DNA of 64,000 nt, from positions 248,001 to 312,000 of the forward strand of contig NZ_CP083646.1 in assembly GCF_020099275.1 (NCBI RefSeq), read 5' to 3'. This DNA comes from Corynebacterium falsenii (lineage in GTDB: Bacteria > Actinomycetota > Actinomycetes > Mycobacteriales > Mycobacteriaceae). Position numbers and translations under genes: made by a program. Positions within the stretch are counted from its first letter, which is position 1. The number at the start of each line of letters is the position of its first letter. This document shows positions 1 through 8,631 of the stretch, in pieces. The notes under the pieces are model-generated. The model was not told the origin of the DNA. It did no database searches and saw nothing but the letters and a program-made list of their open reading frames with translations.

Positions 1-611
1 GCCGCGACGTCCTCCCAGGTGGCATCCTCCGGGAGGTCACCCAACCGCCATCCGGGCTGGTTTTCCAGCCCGTACACCACGTCCACGCCGGCGGAGTCTC
101 GGTCGGCGTCGACTACCAACACCGGTGTTCCCTGGGCATGGAGATAGTGGGCGATGCTGGCGGCAAACAAGCTGGTTCCCGCGCCTCCCACGGCACCCGT
201 GACGGCGATGAGTGGGCGATCATCAGCACCGATGCGTTCAGCGAGGGTGAGTGCACCTCCGTCATCTAGCGACGGGGTGCAGGTATCCACTCGGATCACG
301 GTGAGGTTGGGGTGTTTGTCCCAGGGGGTTGCGTGGTCAGCGACGAGATACCCGATGGTCCGGCACGCTGATCCTGCTTCGGCGGGCGGTTCCATCTCGT
401 CCGTCACCGGCACGAGAATGCGCCCGGTCACGGCAACAACCATGCGGACTTCTTGCATCCATGCCGGATCGGCCACGTTGACGAACACGGGCATGAGCGC
501 CGATGTGGCCGCGGCCCCACGAGATGCGCGCGGCTTGTGTGAAGTGCGTGGGCTGTGTGAGGTGCGTGTGGAGCGTGAAGTGTGTGGAGAGCGCGAAGTC
601 CGTCGTGTCAT
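1..611 (-). CDS. Septum-site-determining (Ssd/CpaE-like) P-loop ATPase, 3' end outside window
   Basis: The minus-strand frame stays open from an ATG at 611 to the left edge, so the C-terminus is missing. About 203 residues are visible. A receiver-like N-terminal part is followed by an atypical Walker A, GAVGGAGTS, that lacks the usual lysines, and then by VLVVDADRDSAGVD, the beta-strand/Asp signature of MinD/ParA-type ATPases. This is the pattern of the actinobacterial Ssd/CpaE family, which affects septum placement or Tad-pilus positioning. The neighbouring HAD gene at 731 matches the Rv3660c-Rv3661 arrangement. The first 39 codons form a Ser/Thr/His/Arg-rich tract made by an 18-nt tandem repeat. 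The in-frame ATG at 494 (MPVFVNVADP) may be the real start. Family is fairly sure, function is by analogy. Confidence 0.72.
   Translation of the reverse strand, partial: MTRRTSRSPHTSRSTRTSHSPRTSHKPRASRGAAATSALMPVFVNVADPAWMQEVRMVVAVTGRILVPVTDEMEPPAEAGSACRTIGYLVADHATPWDKHPNLTVIRVDTCTPSLDDGGALTLAERIGADDRPLIAVTGAVGGAGTSLFAASIAHYLHAQGTPVLVVDADRDSAGVDVVYGLENQPGWRLGDLPEDATWEDVA
537..608. repeat. Four imperfect 18-nt tandem repeats at the 5' end of the Ssd-like gene
   Basis: Four consecutive 18-nt units at 537-554, 555-572, 573-590 and 591-608 (type GTGTGAAGTGCGTGGGCT) decay progressively towards 608. On the minus strand they would encode a repeating six-residue Thr-Ser-Arg-His-rich motif, if translation starts at 611. 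Confidence 0.7.
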
Positions 612-730
612 GCCCCAGACTTTCCCAGCGGGCCGGGGAGACTAGCCAGCCCCGGCGTGCTGGTGTGTGGATAAGTGGGGTGGCGTCGAGAAAAAGAGGG
701 AGCCACCCCTGTGGATAAGTAGCCAAAATT

Positions 731-1576
731 GTGACTGGAGTGACAAATGTGACAGAAGATAATACGCTTGATTCCGTGACACCTCGGCGCGCATCCTCGA
801 CGATTCTCGCGGTGTTCGACCTCGACAAGACGATCATCGACACATCCGCATCCCTGGCCTACCGACGGCCCATGGCTCAACGCGGCCTGATCAGCACCGG
901 GGAAGTCCTCAAGATGCTCACGCTGCTCGGCAATTACATGCTCAGCGCGCACACCGAGGAAAGCATGGTCGCCACGAAAGATGCGCTGACCAGCATCATC
1001 AAAGGTCGCGATTCTGCGGCGCTACGCAGCGTGGCCCAAGATGCCCTCACGGAGGTCATCACGCCGTTTATCTATGCGGAGGCGCGCGAGCTGCTGGATT
1101 GGCACAAAGCCCAGGGCCACCACATTGCAATTGTCACGGCATCGGCTTCGATCATGGTGGAACCGATTGCCGCAGAACTCGAGGTCGATCACCTCATCGC
1201 CACCGAACTCGAAGAGATCGACGGCACACTCACCGGCGAGGTGCTGCACTTCAACAAGGGCACAGCCAAGACCGACCGCATCAAGGAGCTAGCGGACCAG
1301 CAAGGCTACGACCTCGCCGAAAGCTACGCCTACTCCGATTCCGCCACCGACGTACCGATGCTCGAACTCGCCGGACACCCCACCGCCGTCAATCCCGACC
1401 GGACGCTGCGCAAGCTCGCGCAAGAACGCGGCTGGGAGATTAAGAACTTCAGCCGGCCCGAACCACTGTTCCCCCAAAGCGCGGTGCTGGTGGGAGCCGG
1501 CGCAACGCTCGCGCTGCTCGGCGCGGCGGCGACCGGACTGGCGATGTGGCTCAAGAGCAAAGACGATAACGCCTAG
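731..1576 (+). CDS. HAD-IB family phosphatase (SerB-like) with C-terminal membrane segment
   Basis: A 281-residue haloacid dehalogenase superfamily hydrolase, subfamily IB. Motif I is VFDLDKTII with nucleophile Asp30 and acid Asp32. Motif II is the IVTASAS strand near residue 137. Motif III is the SDSATDVPML segment near 200. Residues about 250-274 form a hydrophobic helix, so the protein is probably anchored at the membrane. It is divergent from the Ssd-like gene, as in mycobacteria (Rv3661). The start is GTG; GTG 749 is an alternative. The family acts on phosphomonoesters such as phosphoserine or lyso-phospholipids. The substrate cannot be read from the sequence. Confidence 0.82.
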   Translation: MTGVTNVTEDNTLDSVTPRRASSTILAVFDLDKTIIDTSASLAYRRPMAQRGLISTGEVLKMLTLLGNYMLSAHTEESMVATKDALTSIIKGRDSAALRSVAQDALTEVITPFIYAEARELLDWHKAQGHHIAIVTASASIMVEPIAAELEVDHLIATELEEIDGTLTGEVLHFNKGTAKTDRIKELADQQGYDLAESYAYSDSATDVPMLELAGHPTAVNPDRTLRKLAQERGWEIKNFSRPEPLFPQSAVLVGAGATLALLGAAATGLAMWLKSKDDNA

Positions 1577-1602
1577 CCCAACATAGGGCTGCTTAGCCCA
1601 AC

Positions 1603-2427
1603 TTAGCCCTGCTTCGCGTCGGCGATGGACTTCGCCTCCAACGTTCCTTCCGCCAGGCCCGTCGCGTGGAACACGATCCACTCCGCCACGGCATCGGGCG
1701 CACCGGACGCGAACCCTTCCGCCTTCTCCGCATACTCCGCTCGGTGGCGATTCCACCACACCTCCGGCACGCCAAGGCCACGCGGATCCAAACCAGTAGA
1801 AATCGTGGCCAAGCGCGAACACGCGCGGGCGGTGACCCCGTTGGCGTCGGCGAAAGGCTGCAACGTGAGCAGCTCGCCGTGGATCACGGCGGAGAGCACC
1901 ACTGCATTAACCTTCGTGCCGCCGGTAATGAAATTGCCGAGCAGCTGCAATCGCCCATCCGTGGCCCGCTTCGGCCGACCGGGCACGAGGAACTCAGCAG
2001 ATCCAGCCACCTTGCTGCGGAAGCTGGGGTCGGACATCTGCGGGCTGGCCACCGCGTTGATTTTCGCCATGATCTGCGACGGCGCTCGCCGCCAGGTGGT
2101 CTGGGTCTCCGTGATACCGTCCGGCGCCAGCATCTCGGCAGCGCGCAGTGCGCCGGCGAGCACAGCATCCTCTACCTGCCCATCCTCGGGCAGGCGGGGG
2201 CTTCCGCCATCGAGCTGCGCCGAGGCGCGGGCACCGCGCAGCACCGCTTCCGAACCCGTCACATCCCAGCCGCGGAGGTTGGCGGGGTGGCGGTGTACTC
2301 GGGCTAGGAAGTCGTTGGCCTTCTCCACGGCGTCGGGCACGCCCGGCAAGTCCGCCAGTGGTGCCAACGGATCGGGAGCCCCAGCACTCACCGAGTTGGA
2401 CGAAGATCCGTTCGTAAAATCAGCCAT
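1603..2427 (-). CDS. Fic-domain-like protein with degenerate active-site motif (Rv3662c-like)
   Basis: A 274-residue cytoplasmic protein. Residues 190-202 read QPFADANGVTARA, which lines up with the Fic motif HPFx(D/E)GNGRxxR. The catalytic His is Gln and the GNGR turn is altered to ANGV. Around residues 69-74 SAQLDG resembles the Fic inhibitory motif (S/T)xxxE(G/N). The position beside the HAD gene matches Rv3662c of mycobacteria. Active Fic enzymes transfer AMP or other nucleotides to proteins; this one has probably lost that chemistry or uses it differently. Start is ATG 2427. It is convergent with the HAD gene. Fic relation is inferred from motifs only. Confidence 0.6.
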   Translation of the reverse strand: MADFTNGSSSNSVSAGAPDPLAPLADLPGVPDAVEKANDFLARVHRHPANLRGWDVTGSEAVLRGARASAQLDGGSPRLPEDGQVEDAVLAGALRAAEMLAPDGITETQTTWRRAPSQIMAKINAVASPQMSDPSFRSKVAGSAEFLVPGRPKRATDGRLQLLGNFITGGTKVNAVVLSAVIHGELLTLQPFADANGVTARACSRLATISTGLDPRGLGVPEVWWNRHRAEYAEKAEGFASGAPDAVAEWIVFHATGLAEGTLEAKSIADAKQG

Positions 2428-2519
2428 AGAAACAACAATAATTCACCCTATTACGCGAGATCCCACATAGTCTGGCAAACTATAGGGAGTCATTTAGGTG
2501 CGAATTCAGGAGAATACCC

Positions 2520-3029
2520 GTGAGCAACAACAATAGCGATGGCATGTTCACTGACCGCGATAGCTTCAACCCGCAGGTCAATTCCATCCCTCTGTCCGAT
2601 GTAGACACCCACCCGAAGGGTCAGGGAAGCATTGGCGACCTGGTCAAGGACGCATCGGCTCAGATCTCCTCGCTCGTTCGTTCTGAGGTTGAGCTCGCCA
2701 AGGCCGAGGTTGCCACCTCCGCCAAGAAGGCCGGCATCGGCATCGGCCTGTTCGCCGGCGCTGCCGTGATCCTGGCCTACAGCTCCTTCTTCCTGTTCTT
2801 CACCCTGGCCGAGGTCTTCGATACCTTCCTGCCGCGCTGGCTGGCCTTCCTCATCGTCTTCCTCATCATGCTGGCCCTCGTGGCCGTGCTGGCCCTGATC
2901 GGCCTCAAGCAGATCAAGAAGGTCAAGAAGCCAGAAAAGACCATCGAGTCGCTCGGCGAACTCAAGACCGTTGTTCCGCAGAAGGGCAAATCCCGCGCGG
3001 ATTCCCGCGACCCGGGCATGTACACCTAA
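2520..3029 (+). CDS. Phage-holin-like (DUF1469 / holin-X) membrane protein
   Basis: A 169-residue protein starting at GTG 2520, with an AGGAGA ribosome-binding site at 2508-2513. A soluble N-terminus contains the amphipathic stretch of the actinobacterial holin-X family (GDLVKDASAQISSLVRSEVELAKAE). Two adjacent hydrophobic helices lie at about residues 77-98 and 107-127, followed by a Lys-rich cytoplasmic tail. The family is a chromosomal housekeeping membrane protein in actinobacteria despite its name. No phage genes are nearby. The role is not known. It lies 64 nt upstream of the EphE-like gene on the same strand. Confidence 0.7.
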   Translation: MSNNNSDGMFTDRDSFNPQVNSIPLSDVDTHPKGQGSIGDLVKDASAQISSLVRSEVELAKAEVATSAKKAGIGIGLFAGAAVILAYSSFFLFFTLAEVFDTFLPRWLAFLIVFLIMLALVAVLALIGLKQIKKVKKPEKTIESLGELKTVVPQKGKSRADSRDPGMYT

Positions 3030-3093
3030 GAACCCCTCACCGGTTGCGCCCCGCTGTTCAGCGCGCGACCGTTCCCCAAGGGCAACGAGTTTC

Positions 3094-4002
3094 ATGACCT
3101 CTCATGATGGAGCACCGCCGCACGCTCCGGAAGCCGCCTTCGTGCACTCCCGGAGCGTGCGGCTTCATGTCGATGTCCAGGGACCCCGCCGCGCGCCCCT
3201 CGTGCTCCTCATCCACGGCTGGGGCGGCGGGGCCTTCGACTTCGCTCCCTTGATGGAGCAGCTCTCCGGCGATCATCTCTGCGTGGCCGCCGTTGATCTG
3301 CGCGGTTACGGCCGGTCGGATAAGACCCCGCGCGGCTACGATCTCACCACCGCTGCCAGCGACATGGCCGGCGCCGTCCGCGGGCTCGGCCACACGCGGG
3401 CTACGGTTGTGGGCCACGGCTTCGGGGGCATGGTGGGCTGGACGCTCGCCGCGCACGCTCCGGATCGCGTGCGCAATCTCGTATCGCTCTCCTCGGCGCA
3501 CCCCGTGGTGATGTTCCGGTACGTTGCCTCCCACCCGTTTTCTCAGTGGCGTTTGCTGCGGCGCACTCTCGCCGCTCAGGTACCGCGCCTCCCGGAGCAC
3601 CGTCTCGTGAAATCCGACGCCGCCCTGGCCGAGAAAATCTTTCGCGCTCACGTGGGCCCCGGCTTCCGCGACACCGAATTGTATTCTTACATGGCCGCGC
3701 AGCGCCGCGCCGCCATGCAGGTGGATAAGGTCGCGCACCTGTCCTCCGAATACCAGCGCTGGCCGTTCCGCAGCCGCTTCCGCCCCGAGGGGGCGATCTT
3801 CGACAGCAGCTTCCCCCGGAAGATCAAGCCGCCGGTGCTGGCCATCGACGGCAACATGGACCCCAACTACAGCTCCGCCGTGGCCCGCAAGTCCGCCAAG
3901 CGGGCCGCATCGTTCCGCTCCGAGCTCCTCTACGGCGTGGGCCACTACCCGCACATCGAGGACCCCGAGGCCGTGGCGGACCAGATCCGCGGACTGTTCT
4001 AG
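3094..4002 (+). CDS. Alpha/beta hydrolase, EphE-like, lacking the usual nucleophile
   Basis: A 302-residue alpha/beta hydrolase. The oxyanion motif HGWGG is at 41-45 and the DLRGYGRSD strand at 68-76. The nucleophile elbow is GHGFGG at 107-112, where the Ser/Asp position (109) is glycine. The acid region DGNMDPNYS and a C-terminal GVGHYPH histidine are present. Position corresponds to Rv3670 (ephE), annotated as an epoxide hydrolase in mycobacteria. Without Asp109 or Ser109 the standard ester or epoxide mechanism is not possible, so a different role is likely. ATG 3094 was chosen because the alpha/beta fold begins soon after; upstream in-frame codons overlap the preceding gene. Confidence 0.78.
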   Translation: MTSHDGAPPHAPEAAFVHSRSVRLHVDVQGPRRAPLVLLIHGWGGGAFDFAPLMEQLSGDHLCVAAVDLRGYGRSDKTPRGYDLTTAASDMAGAVRGLGHTRATVVGHGFGGMVGWTLAAHAPDRVRNLVSLSSAHPVVMFRYVASHPFSQWRLLRRTLAAQVPRLPEHRLVKSDAALAEKIFRAHVGPGFRDTELYSYMAAQRRAAMQVDKVAHLSSEYQRWPFRSRFRPEGAIFDSSFPRKIKPPVLAIDGNMDPNYSSAVARKSAKRAASFRSELLYGVGHYPHIEDPEAVADQIRGLF

Positions 4003-4038
4003 CAGCGCTAGCGACTCCAGCAGCGGGCCTGGTACCCC

Positions 4039-5250
4039 CTACTTCATCACGCAGGCGCCGGTCTCCACGGGCGTGCGCCACTGGTTCACGTCCCCGACCT
4101 GCCCCTGAACTTCATCGCGGGTGAGCGCGTAACCGGTATCGCTCTCGTTGACGTCCGCGCCGAACACCAGGCCCAACACGTGCCCGCTCGTATCGATCAG
4201 CGGTCCGCCAGAGTTACCTTGCACCACTTCGCCGCGCAGCGAGTACGCCTCGCGCTCCACGCGCTTGTCGCCGTAGATATTGGGCCCGCTGACCATGAAT
4301 GCATCACGGATGCGCGCGGGTGTGGCCTTGAACGGGCCGCCGAGCGGGTATCCCATGACGATCGCGTCCTGGCCCTGCGTGCCGGATTCCTGCGCCCACT
4401 TCATCGGCACGAGGTTGAGGTCCGATGCCCGAAGCAGCGCAATATCTGCCTGGGGGTTGAAGTACACCACCTCGGTGTTCACCGGCCCCTTATCTGTGGC
4501 GAGCTGCACGTGATCCGTTCCGGCCACGACGTGCGCGTTGGTCATCACCACGTTGTCCGCCACGACCCAGCCCGAGCCCTGTAGCAGCCTGCTGCACTGC
4601 TCGGCCTGGCCAACGACGTGCACCACGCTCTCCCGCGTGGCCTGCACCTCGGGCGAGTTGTTCAGCTCGCTATTGGGCGCCTCCACGTTGGCGTTCGGCA
4701 GAGTCTCGAGGGGGTCAGTAATGACCGGGAAGCCGGAGGCGTTGATCAGTGCTGCGGTCTCAGATGGCAGCTGCTTGAGCCACTCCGGCACCACGTTTCC
4801 GACAGCCCCGAGGATGGCCGAGCCGCGCACAGACTTCGCCAGCGACCCGTTGCTGTTGGCCACGATGGGCACCACGATCAGCCAGATCACCAGCAGCGTT
4901 GTCACGACCTGCACGATCGCTCCCACCAGGGATTCCAGCTTGAACACGGCCCGGGTGCGGATCGCGTTGCGCAACCGCAGCCCCAACCCGGAGCCCAGCG
5001 CATAACCGATCACCACGAGCAGCGTGACCGTCACCAGCGCAGCGATGAAGCGCGCCCCGGAGTGCCCCGGCCAGAACTTGTCCACCAGGGTGAACGAGGT
5101 CGGGATGAGCTTCACGCCCAAGTACCCGCCCACAAGCACGCCGATGAGGCTCAGGAATGCGCTGAATCCTCCCTGACGGTAGCCGGACATCATCGCGCCG
5201 ATGGCGATGAGCACCAGCACGATATCGACGATGAGCGACCCGCTGATCAT
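4039..5250 (-). CDS. marP: MarP-like membrane serine protease (CvpA + trypsin-like)
   Basis: 403 residues. Residues 1-130 form four hydrophobic helices of a CvpA/colicin-V-production domain. Residues 200-403 are a trypsin-like protease on the outer face. The catalytic triad is His240 (TNAHV), Asp269 (ADIALL) and Ser347 (GNSGG). Cys219 and Cys399 match the disulfide pair known from mycobacterial MarP (Rv3671c). The family protects against acid and oxidative stress by processing peptidoglycan hydrolases in the periplasm. Its ATG overlaps the stop of the upstream CoA pyrophosphatase gene by four bases, so the two are translated together. Confidence 0.93.
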   Translation of the reverse strand: MISGSLIVDIVLVLIAIGAMMSGYRQGGFSAFLSLIGVLVGGYLGVKLIPTSFTLVDKFWPGHSGARFIAALVTVTLLVVIGYALGSGLGLRLRNAIRTRAVFKLESLVGAIVQVVTTLLVIWLIVVPIVANSNGSLAKSVRGSAILGAVGNVVPEWLKQLPSETAALINASGFPVITDPLETLPNANVEAPNSELNNSPEVQATRESVVHVVGQAEQCSRLLQGSGWVVADNVVMTNAHVVAGTDHVQLATDKGPVNTEVVYFNPQADIALLRASDLNLVPMKWAQESGTQGQDAIVMGYPLGGPFKATPARIRDAFMVSGPNIYGDKRVEREAYSLRGEVVQGNSGGPLIDTSGHVLGLVFGADVNESDTGYALTRDEVQGQVGDVNQWRTPVETGACVMK

Positions 5251-6077
5251 GGAGCGCCTCCCTCGGGGCCTGCGTGGGTGAAGTCACGGTGCATCTGTCC
5301 CAGGGCCTCCCCGTTGTCGGATTGTTTCAGTGCGCTGAATAGATCTACCCTATCGGAATCGTTCCACGGCTGGTCCCACCCGGCGCGTTGCAGCATTGCG
5401 CTGATCACTCCGCCGGTGAAGCCCCACAGCACCAGGTTGCCGAGTTTCCATGCGGGCCCGTTCCACTGCATGAATTCCACCCGGAATCGACGCTCCGGGT
5501 TGGCCAGTTCGCTGATCGGATACGGTTCCACCCAGTCGTTTTCCGCACTCGCGCAGTACACGCGGTGTGGGGTGCGCCAGTAGGCGAGCACGGGGATGAC
5601 CGCGAAGTTGCTGCGGTCGATGTAGATCGGCTGCATGATCGCCAGCGGTTCCACGCTCTCGGGGTTCAGCCCGGTTTCCTCCTGCGCTTCGCGGATGGCG
5701 GTGGCGATCGGCCCGTCATCCTGATCCTCCCGCCCGCCGCCGGGAAAAGCGACCTGCCCGCTGTGCTTCCGCATGGTCGGTGCCCGGTGGGTCAGCAGCA
5801 CGGTTGCATCCTTGGGGTACGACGCCACCCCGCGGGCGGCACCGTCTTTGGGCTCCCATTCGGGGTCGCCACCGATGAGAATAAGCACCGCTGAGTAGCG
5901 GGGCGGATGGCCGTCCGCGTCCTTATCGGGCACAATTCGTGCCTTGTCGTTGAGTAGATCGTGGATGTCCCCTGTGCGGCAGTCTGCAGCGAATCGTCGC
6001 AGCCAGGTGGGGACGTTCTCCGGCAGTGTGGGCTGCTGCTGCGCGGCGTGGAGCCACTGCTGTTGGGAGTATGGCAT
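5247..6077 (-). CDS. CoA pyrophosphatase (Nudix hydrolase)
   Basis: 276 residues. The family-specific motif LLTHRAPTMRKHSGQVAFPGG lies near residue 95, directly before the Nudix box GGGREDQDDG...REAQEETGL. The first conserved Glu of the box position is Asp, and the REAQEE core is intact. The family hydrolyses CoA and derivatives to phosphopantetheine and 3',5'-ADP. Order MarP - CoA pyrophosphatase - TlpA - Nth repeats mycobacterial Rv3671c-Rv3674c. It starts two bases after the tlpA-like stop, so one transcript is likely. Confidence 0.9.
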   Translation of the reverse strand: MPYSQQQWLHAAQQQPTLPENVPTWLRRFAADCRTGDIHDLLNDKARIVPDKDADGHPPRYSAVLILIGGDPEWEPKDGAARGVASYPKDATVLLTHRAPTMRKHSGQVAFPGGGREDQDDGPIATAIREAQEETGLNPESVEPLAIMQPIYIDRSNFAVIPVLAYWRTPHRVYCASAENDWVEPYPISELANPERRFRVEFMQWNGPAWKLGNLVLWGFTGGVISAMLQRAGWDQPWNDSDRVDLFSALKQSDNGEALGQMHRDFTHAGPEGGAP

Positions 6078-6079
6078 GG

Positions 6080-6817
6080 CTACAGTGCCTCCTGGATTTT
6101 CTGTTGCAGCTCGGCCTCGGAATCAAAGGTCTGCGCGAAGGTGGCCGCGCGGGTGCCGTCTGCGCGGTAGACGATGGTCACGGGCACGACCTTGGGGATC
6201 CCCGTGGCGGCGTCGAAGGTGTGGTTGGAGTCCTGGTAGCTCGCCAGGTCGGTGACGTTGAGTGTTTTGAGCAGATCAGCGCCGGCCTGAGCCTTGGCAT
6301 CGAGGTGCACGCCCACCACGTTCCACTGCGGGTTGTCCTGCGCGAGCTGCTGGATGATCGGCAGTTCCTCGCGGCAGGGACCGCACCACCACGCCCAGAC
6401 GTTGATGACGCTGGGCTTTCCTGCCAGTTGTTCTGCCATGGACGTCTCGGAGGGGGCGTCTCCCTCCGTCAGGCAGGGCAGTCGGACATCCCGCAGTTCG
6501 GCAGTGGGGCTGGGGGTGGCGCCGTTGGTGGGCTTCGGGCAGGCCACCCGGTGCGATACCTCAACGGGACCGGGGGCGGCTGGGGCGCTGGTGGCGTCGG
6601 GAGAAGAAGGAGCGGACTGGGGCTCGGACAGGGACGGGGCAGATGTGGCTGGTGTTGACGAGGACGACGACGCATCGTCGCTGGACATCAGCGTGGTGAG
6701 CAGCGGAATGCTCGCGACAACTAGCCCGACGAGCACCGTGATGGTCACGATGATCATGCGGGTGCGGTCGGTCGATGGGGGCGTGTCTGGCTGCTCGCTG
6801 GTCGACTCGGTACTCAT
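6080..6817 (-). CDS. Membrane-anchored thioredoxin-like (TlpA/ResA) protein
   Basis: 245 residues. A hydrophobic anchor at about 21-42 is followed by a Ser/Pro/Ala-rich linker (about 50-85) and a thioredoxin fold. The redox motif WAWWCGPCREELP lies near residue 140, and a cis-Pro loop is present (GIPKVVPVTIV). It should act outside the membrane in reducing or isomerising disulfides, as the TlpA family does. Two extra Cys (CPKPTNG, LPCLTEG) lie between the anchor and the thioredoxin fold. It is seven bases downstream of nth in the same minus-strand operon. Confidence 0.88.
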   Translation of the reverse strand: MSTESTSEQPDTPPSTDRTRMIIVTITVLVGLVVASIPLLTTLMSSDDASSSSSTPATSAPSLSEPQSAPSSPDATSAPAAPGPVEVSHRVACPKPTNGATPSPTAELRDVRLPCLTEGDAPSETSMAEQLAGKPSVINVWAWWCGPCREELPIIQQLAQDNPQWNVVGVHLDAKAQAGADLLKTLNVTDLASYQDSNHTFDAATGIPKVVPVTIVYRADGTRAATFAQTFDSEAELQQKIQEAL

Positions 6818-6824
6818 TGCGTAC

Positions 6825-7586
6825 CTACTCTAATCCGGCGAGAGACAACAGGTGATCCCTGTCCTCCGAGCGGATGAGTTCCATCGCGGCGAGCGGGTCG
6901 GCGGGGCCGTCCACCCCGAAGCTCGGGCACTGCTTGGCCAGCAGGCACGCACCGCACGCCGGGCGGCGCGAGTGGCACACACGGCGACCATGGAAGATGG
7001 CGCGATGGGAGAACATCGTCCACTCGGCGGGCTCGATGAGATCCATGAGGTCGCGCTCGACTTTCACTGGGTCCTGCTGCTCCGTGAGCATCCAGCGCCG
7101 CGCGAGGCGGCCCAGGTGGGTGTCCACGGTGATGCCGGGCACGCCGAACGCGTTGCCGAGCACCACGTTTGCGGTCTTGCGGCCCACGCCGGGGAGCTTC
7201 ACGAGCTCGTCGAGGGTGCGCGGGACCTCGCCACCGTGCCGGTCGACGATGGCGCTGGCGAGCCCCTGGATGGACCTCGCCTTCGCGCGGAAGAAGCCGG
7301 TGGGGCGGATGAGTTCTTCCAGCTCATCGGGGTTGGCCTCCGCATAATCGGCGGCCGTGGGATAGCGGCGGAACAGCTCCGGAGTGACCTGGTTGACGCG
7401 CACGTCGGTGCACTGGGCGGATAGGACGGTGGCGACCAGTAGCTCGAGGGGATTGCTAAAGTCCAGCTCGGCGTGGGCATCGGGATAGGCGACGGCCAGC
7501 ATGCGGTTGATCTTGCGGGCCCGGCGCTTGCGCCCCAGCGGAGTCTCCTTGCCGCGGGCGGCGATGTGCGTTCGGGAAGGTGCCAT
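6825..7586 (-). CDS. nth: Endonuclease III (HhH-GPD DNA glycosylase/AP lyase)
   Basis: 253 residues from the ATG at 7586; an in-frame ATG at 7613 would add nine residues. The HhH-GPD domain has the hairpin [12 protein letters not shown] with catalytic Lys and the downstream catalytic Asp in VDTHLGRL. Four cysteines of the [4Fe-4S] loop are spaced C-x6-C-x2-C-x5-C ([17 protein letters not shown]). It removes oxidised pyrimidines and cleaves abasic sites. It is the first gene of the nth-tlpA-nudix-marP operon and is divergent from glxR. Confidence 0.95.
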   Translation of the reverse strand: MAPSRTHIAARGKETPLGRKRRARKINRMLAVAYPDAHAELDFSNPLELLVATVLSAQCTDVRVNQVTPELFRRYPTAADYAEANPDELEELIRPTGFFRAKARSIQGLASAIVDRHGGEVPRTLDELVKLPGVGRKTANVVLGNAFGVPGITVDTHLGRLARRWMLTEQQDPVKVERDLMDLIEPAEWTMFSHRAIFHGRRVCHSRRPACGACLLAKQCPSFGVDGPADPLAAMELIRSEDRDHLLSLAGLE

Positions 7587-7814
7587 GCCCACAACAGTAG
7601 TGCGACCCGTCATTCAGGCCGTCATCTGGCTCACAGCGGGGCCCAAAAATGTGCGAAACCACCAATTGACTGTGAGTGGCCGGAAAAAGCACCCTATTTG
7701 AGCTGAAGTGTGACATTTCCGGGTATTGTGTACCTGGAGTAACCAAACATACACAAGAAGGTAGGCTGCACCTCACCACAGTCGCCAGCAATTGATCAGG
7801 AGTGAGTACACACG

Positions 7815-8498
7815 ATGTCTGAAGTATCCGAGATCCTGTCCCGCGCAGGGATTTTTCAAGGAGTGGATCCAGTAGCCGTTCGAGCCTTGATCGAACAGTT
7901 AGACACCGTCAAGTATTCCCGAGGCACCACCATCTTCGAGGAAGGTGAGCCCGGCGACCGCCTGTACATCATCATCAGCGGCAAGGTGAAGCTGGCACGC
8001 CACGCGGCGGATGGCCGCGAGAACCTCCTCACGGTCATGGGCCCGTCCGACATGTTCGGCGAGCTGTCCATCTTCGACCCGGGTCCGCGCACCTCGTCCG
8101 CCGTGTGCGTGACCGAGGTATCCGCAGCAACCATGGATTCCACCATGCTGCACGATTGGATCGGCGAGCACCCGGAGATTTCCGAGCAGCTGCTGCGCGT
8201 GCTGGCCCGCCGCCTGCGCCGGACGAACAACTCGCTGGCCGACCTCATCTTCACCGACGTGCCCGGCCGCGTGGCCAAGGCGCTGCTGCAGCTGGCGAAC
8301 CGCTTCGGCACCCAGGAAGGCACCGCGCTGCGCGTGCACCACGACCTCACGCAGGAAGAGATCGCGCAGCTCGTGGGCGCATCCCGCGAGACCGTGAACA
8401 AGGCACTGGCCGAGTTTGCGCACCGCGGATGGATCCGCCTCGAGGGCAAATCTGTGCTGATTTCCGACACGGAGCGTCTGGCCAAGCGCGCCCGCTAG
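7815..8498 (+). CDS. glxR: GlxR, Crp/Fnr-family cAMP-responsive regulator
   Basis: 227 residues. The cyclic-nucleotide domain covers about 10-120, with phosphate-binding cassette [16 protein letters not shown] (81-96). The winged HTH contains [21 protein letters not shown] (178-198). Size, sequence pattern and the neighbourhood (nth divergent, metallo-hydrolase/RidA/WhiB4-like downstream) match Corynebacterium GlxR and mycobacterial Crp Rv3676, global regulators binding TGTGA-N6-TCACA. A candidate site is present at 10913. The 200-nt upstream region has half-sites (TGTGAG, TGTGAC) but I saw no full palindrome. Confidence 0.95.
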   Translation: MSEVSEILSRAGIFQGVDPVAVRALIEQLDTVKYSRGTTIFEEGEPGDRLYIIISGKVKLARHAADGRENLLTVMGPSDMFGELSIFDPGPRTSSAVCVTEVSAATMDSTMLHDWIGEHPEISEQLLRVLARRLRRTNNSLADLIFTDVPGRVAKALLQLANRFGTQEGTALRVHHDLTQEEIAQLVGASRETVNKALAEFAHRGWIRLEGKSVLISDTERLAKRAR

Positions 8499-8520
8499 CG
8501 CTCTAGCGCGAGAGCGCTAG
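8495..8520. repeat. Perfect 10-bp inverted repeat spanning the glxR stop codon
   Basis: CTAGCGCTCT (8495-8504) and AGAGCGCTAG (8511-8520) flank AGCGCG and include the TAG stop of glxR. No T-run follows, so a factor-independent terminator is not clear. The rest of the gap to 8631 is a low-complexity string of CTAG-containing repeats (CTAGATCTAGCTGGGTCTAG and related). Confidence 0.6.
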
Positions 8521-8631
8521 GGCTGCAAGGGCACTAGGGGGAGGGCAAAGGCGCGCTGGGGAGCGCGCCACCCCGCATCGCTAGATCTAGCTGGGTCTAG
8601 CTGAATCCAGCGGGGTATAGCTGCGTGCCGA

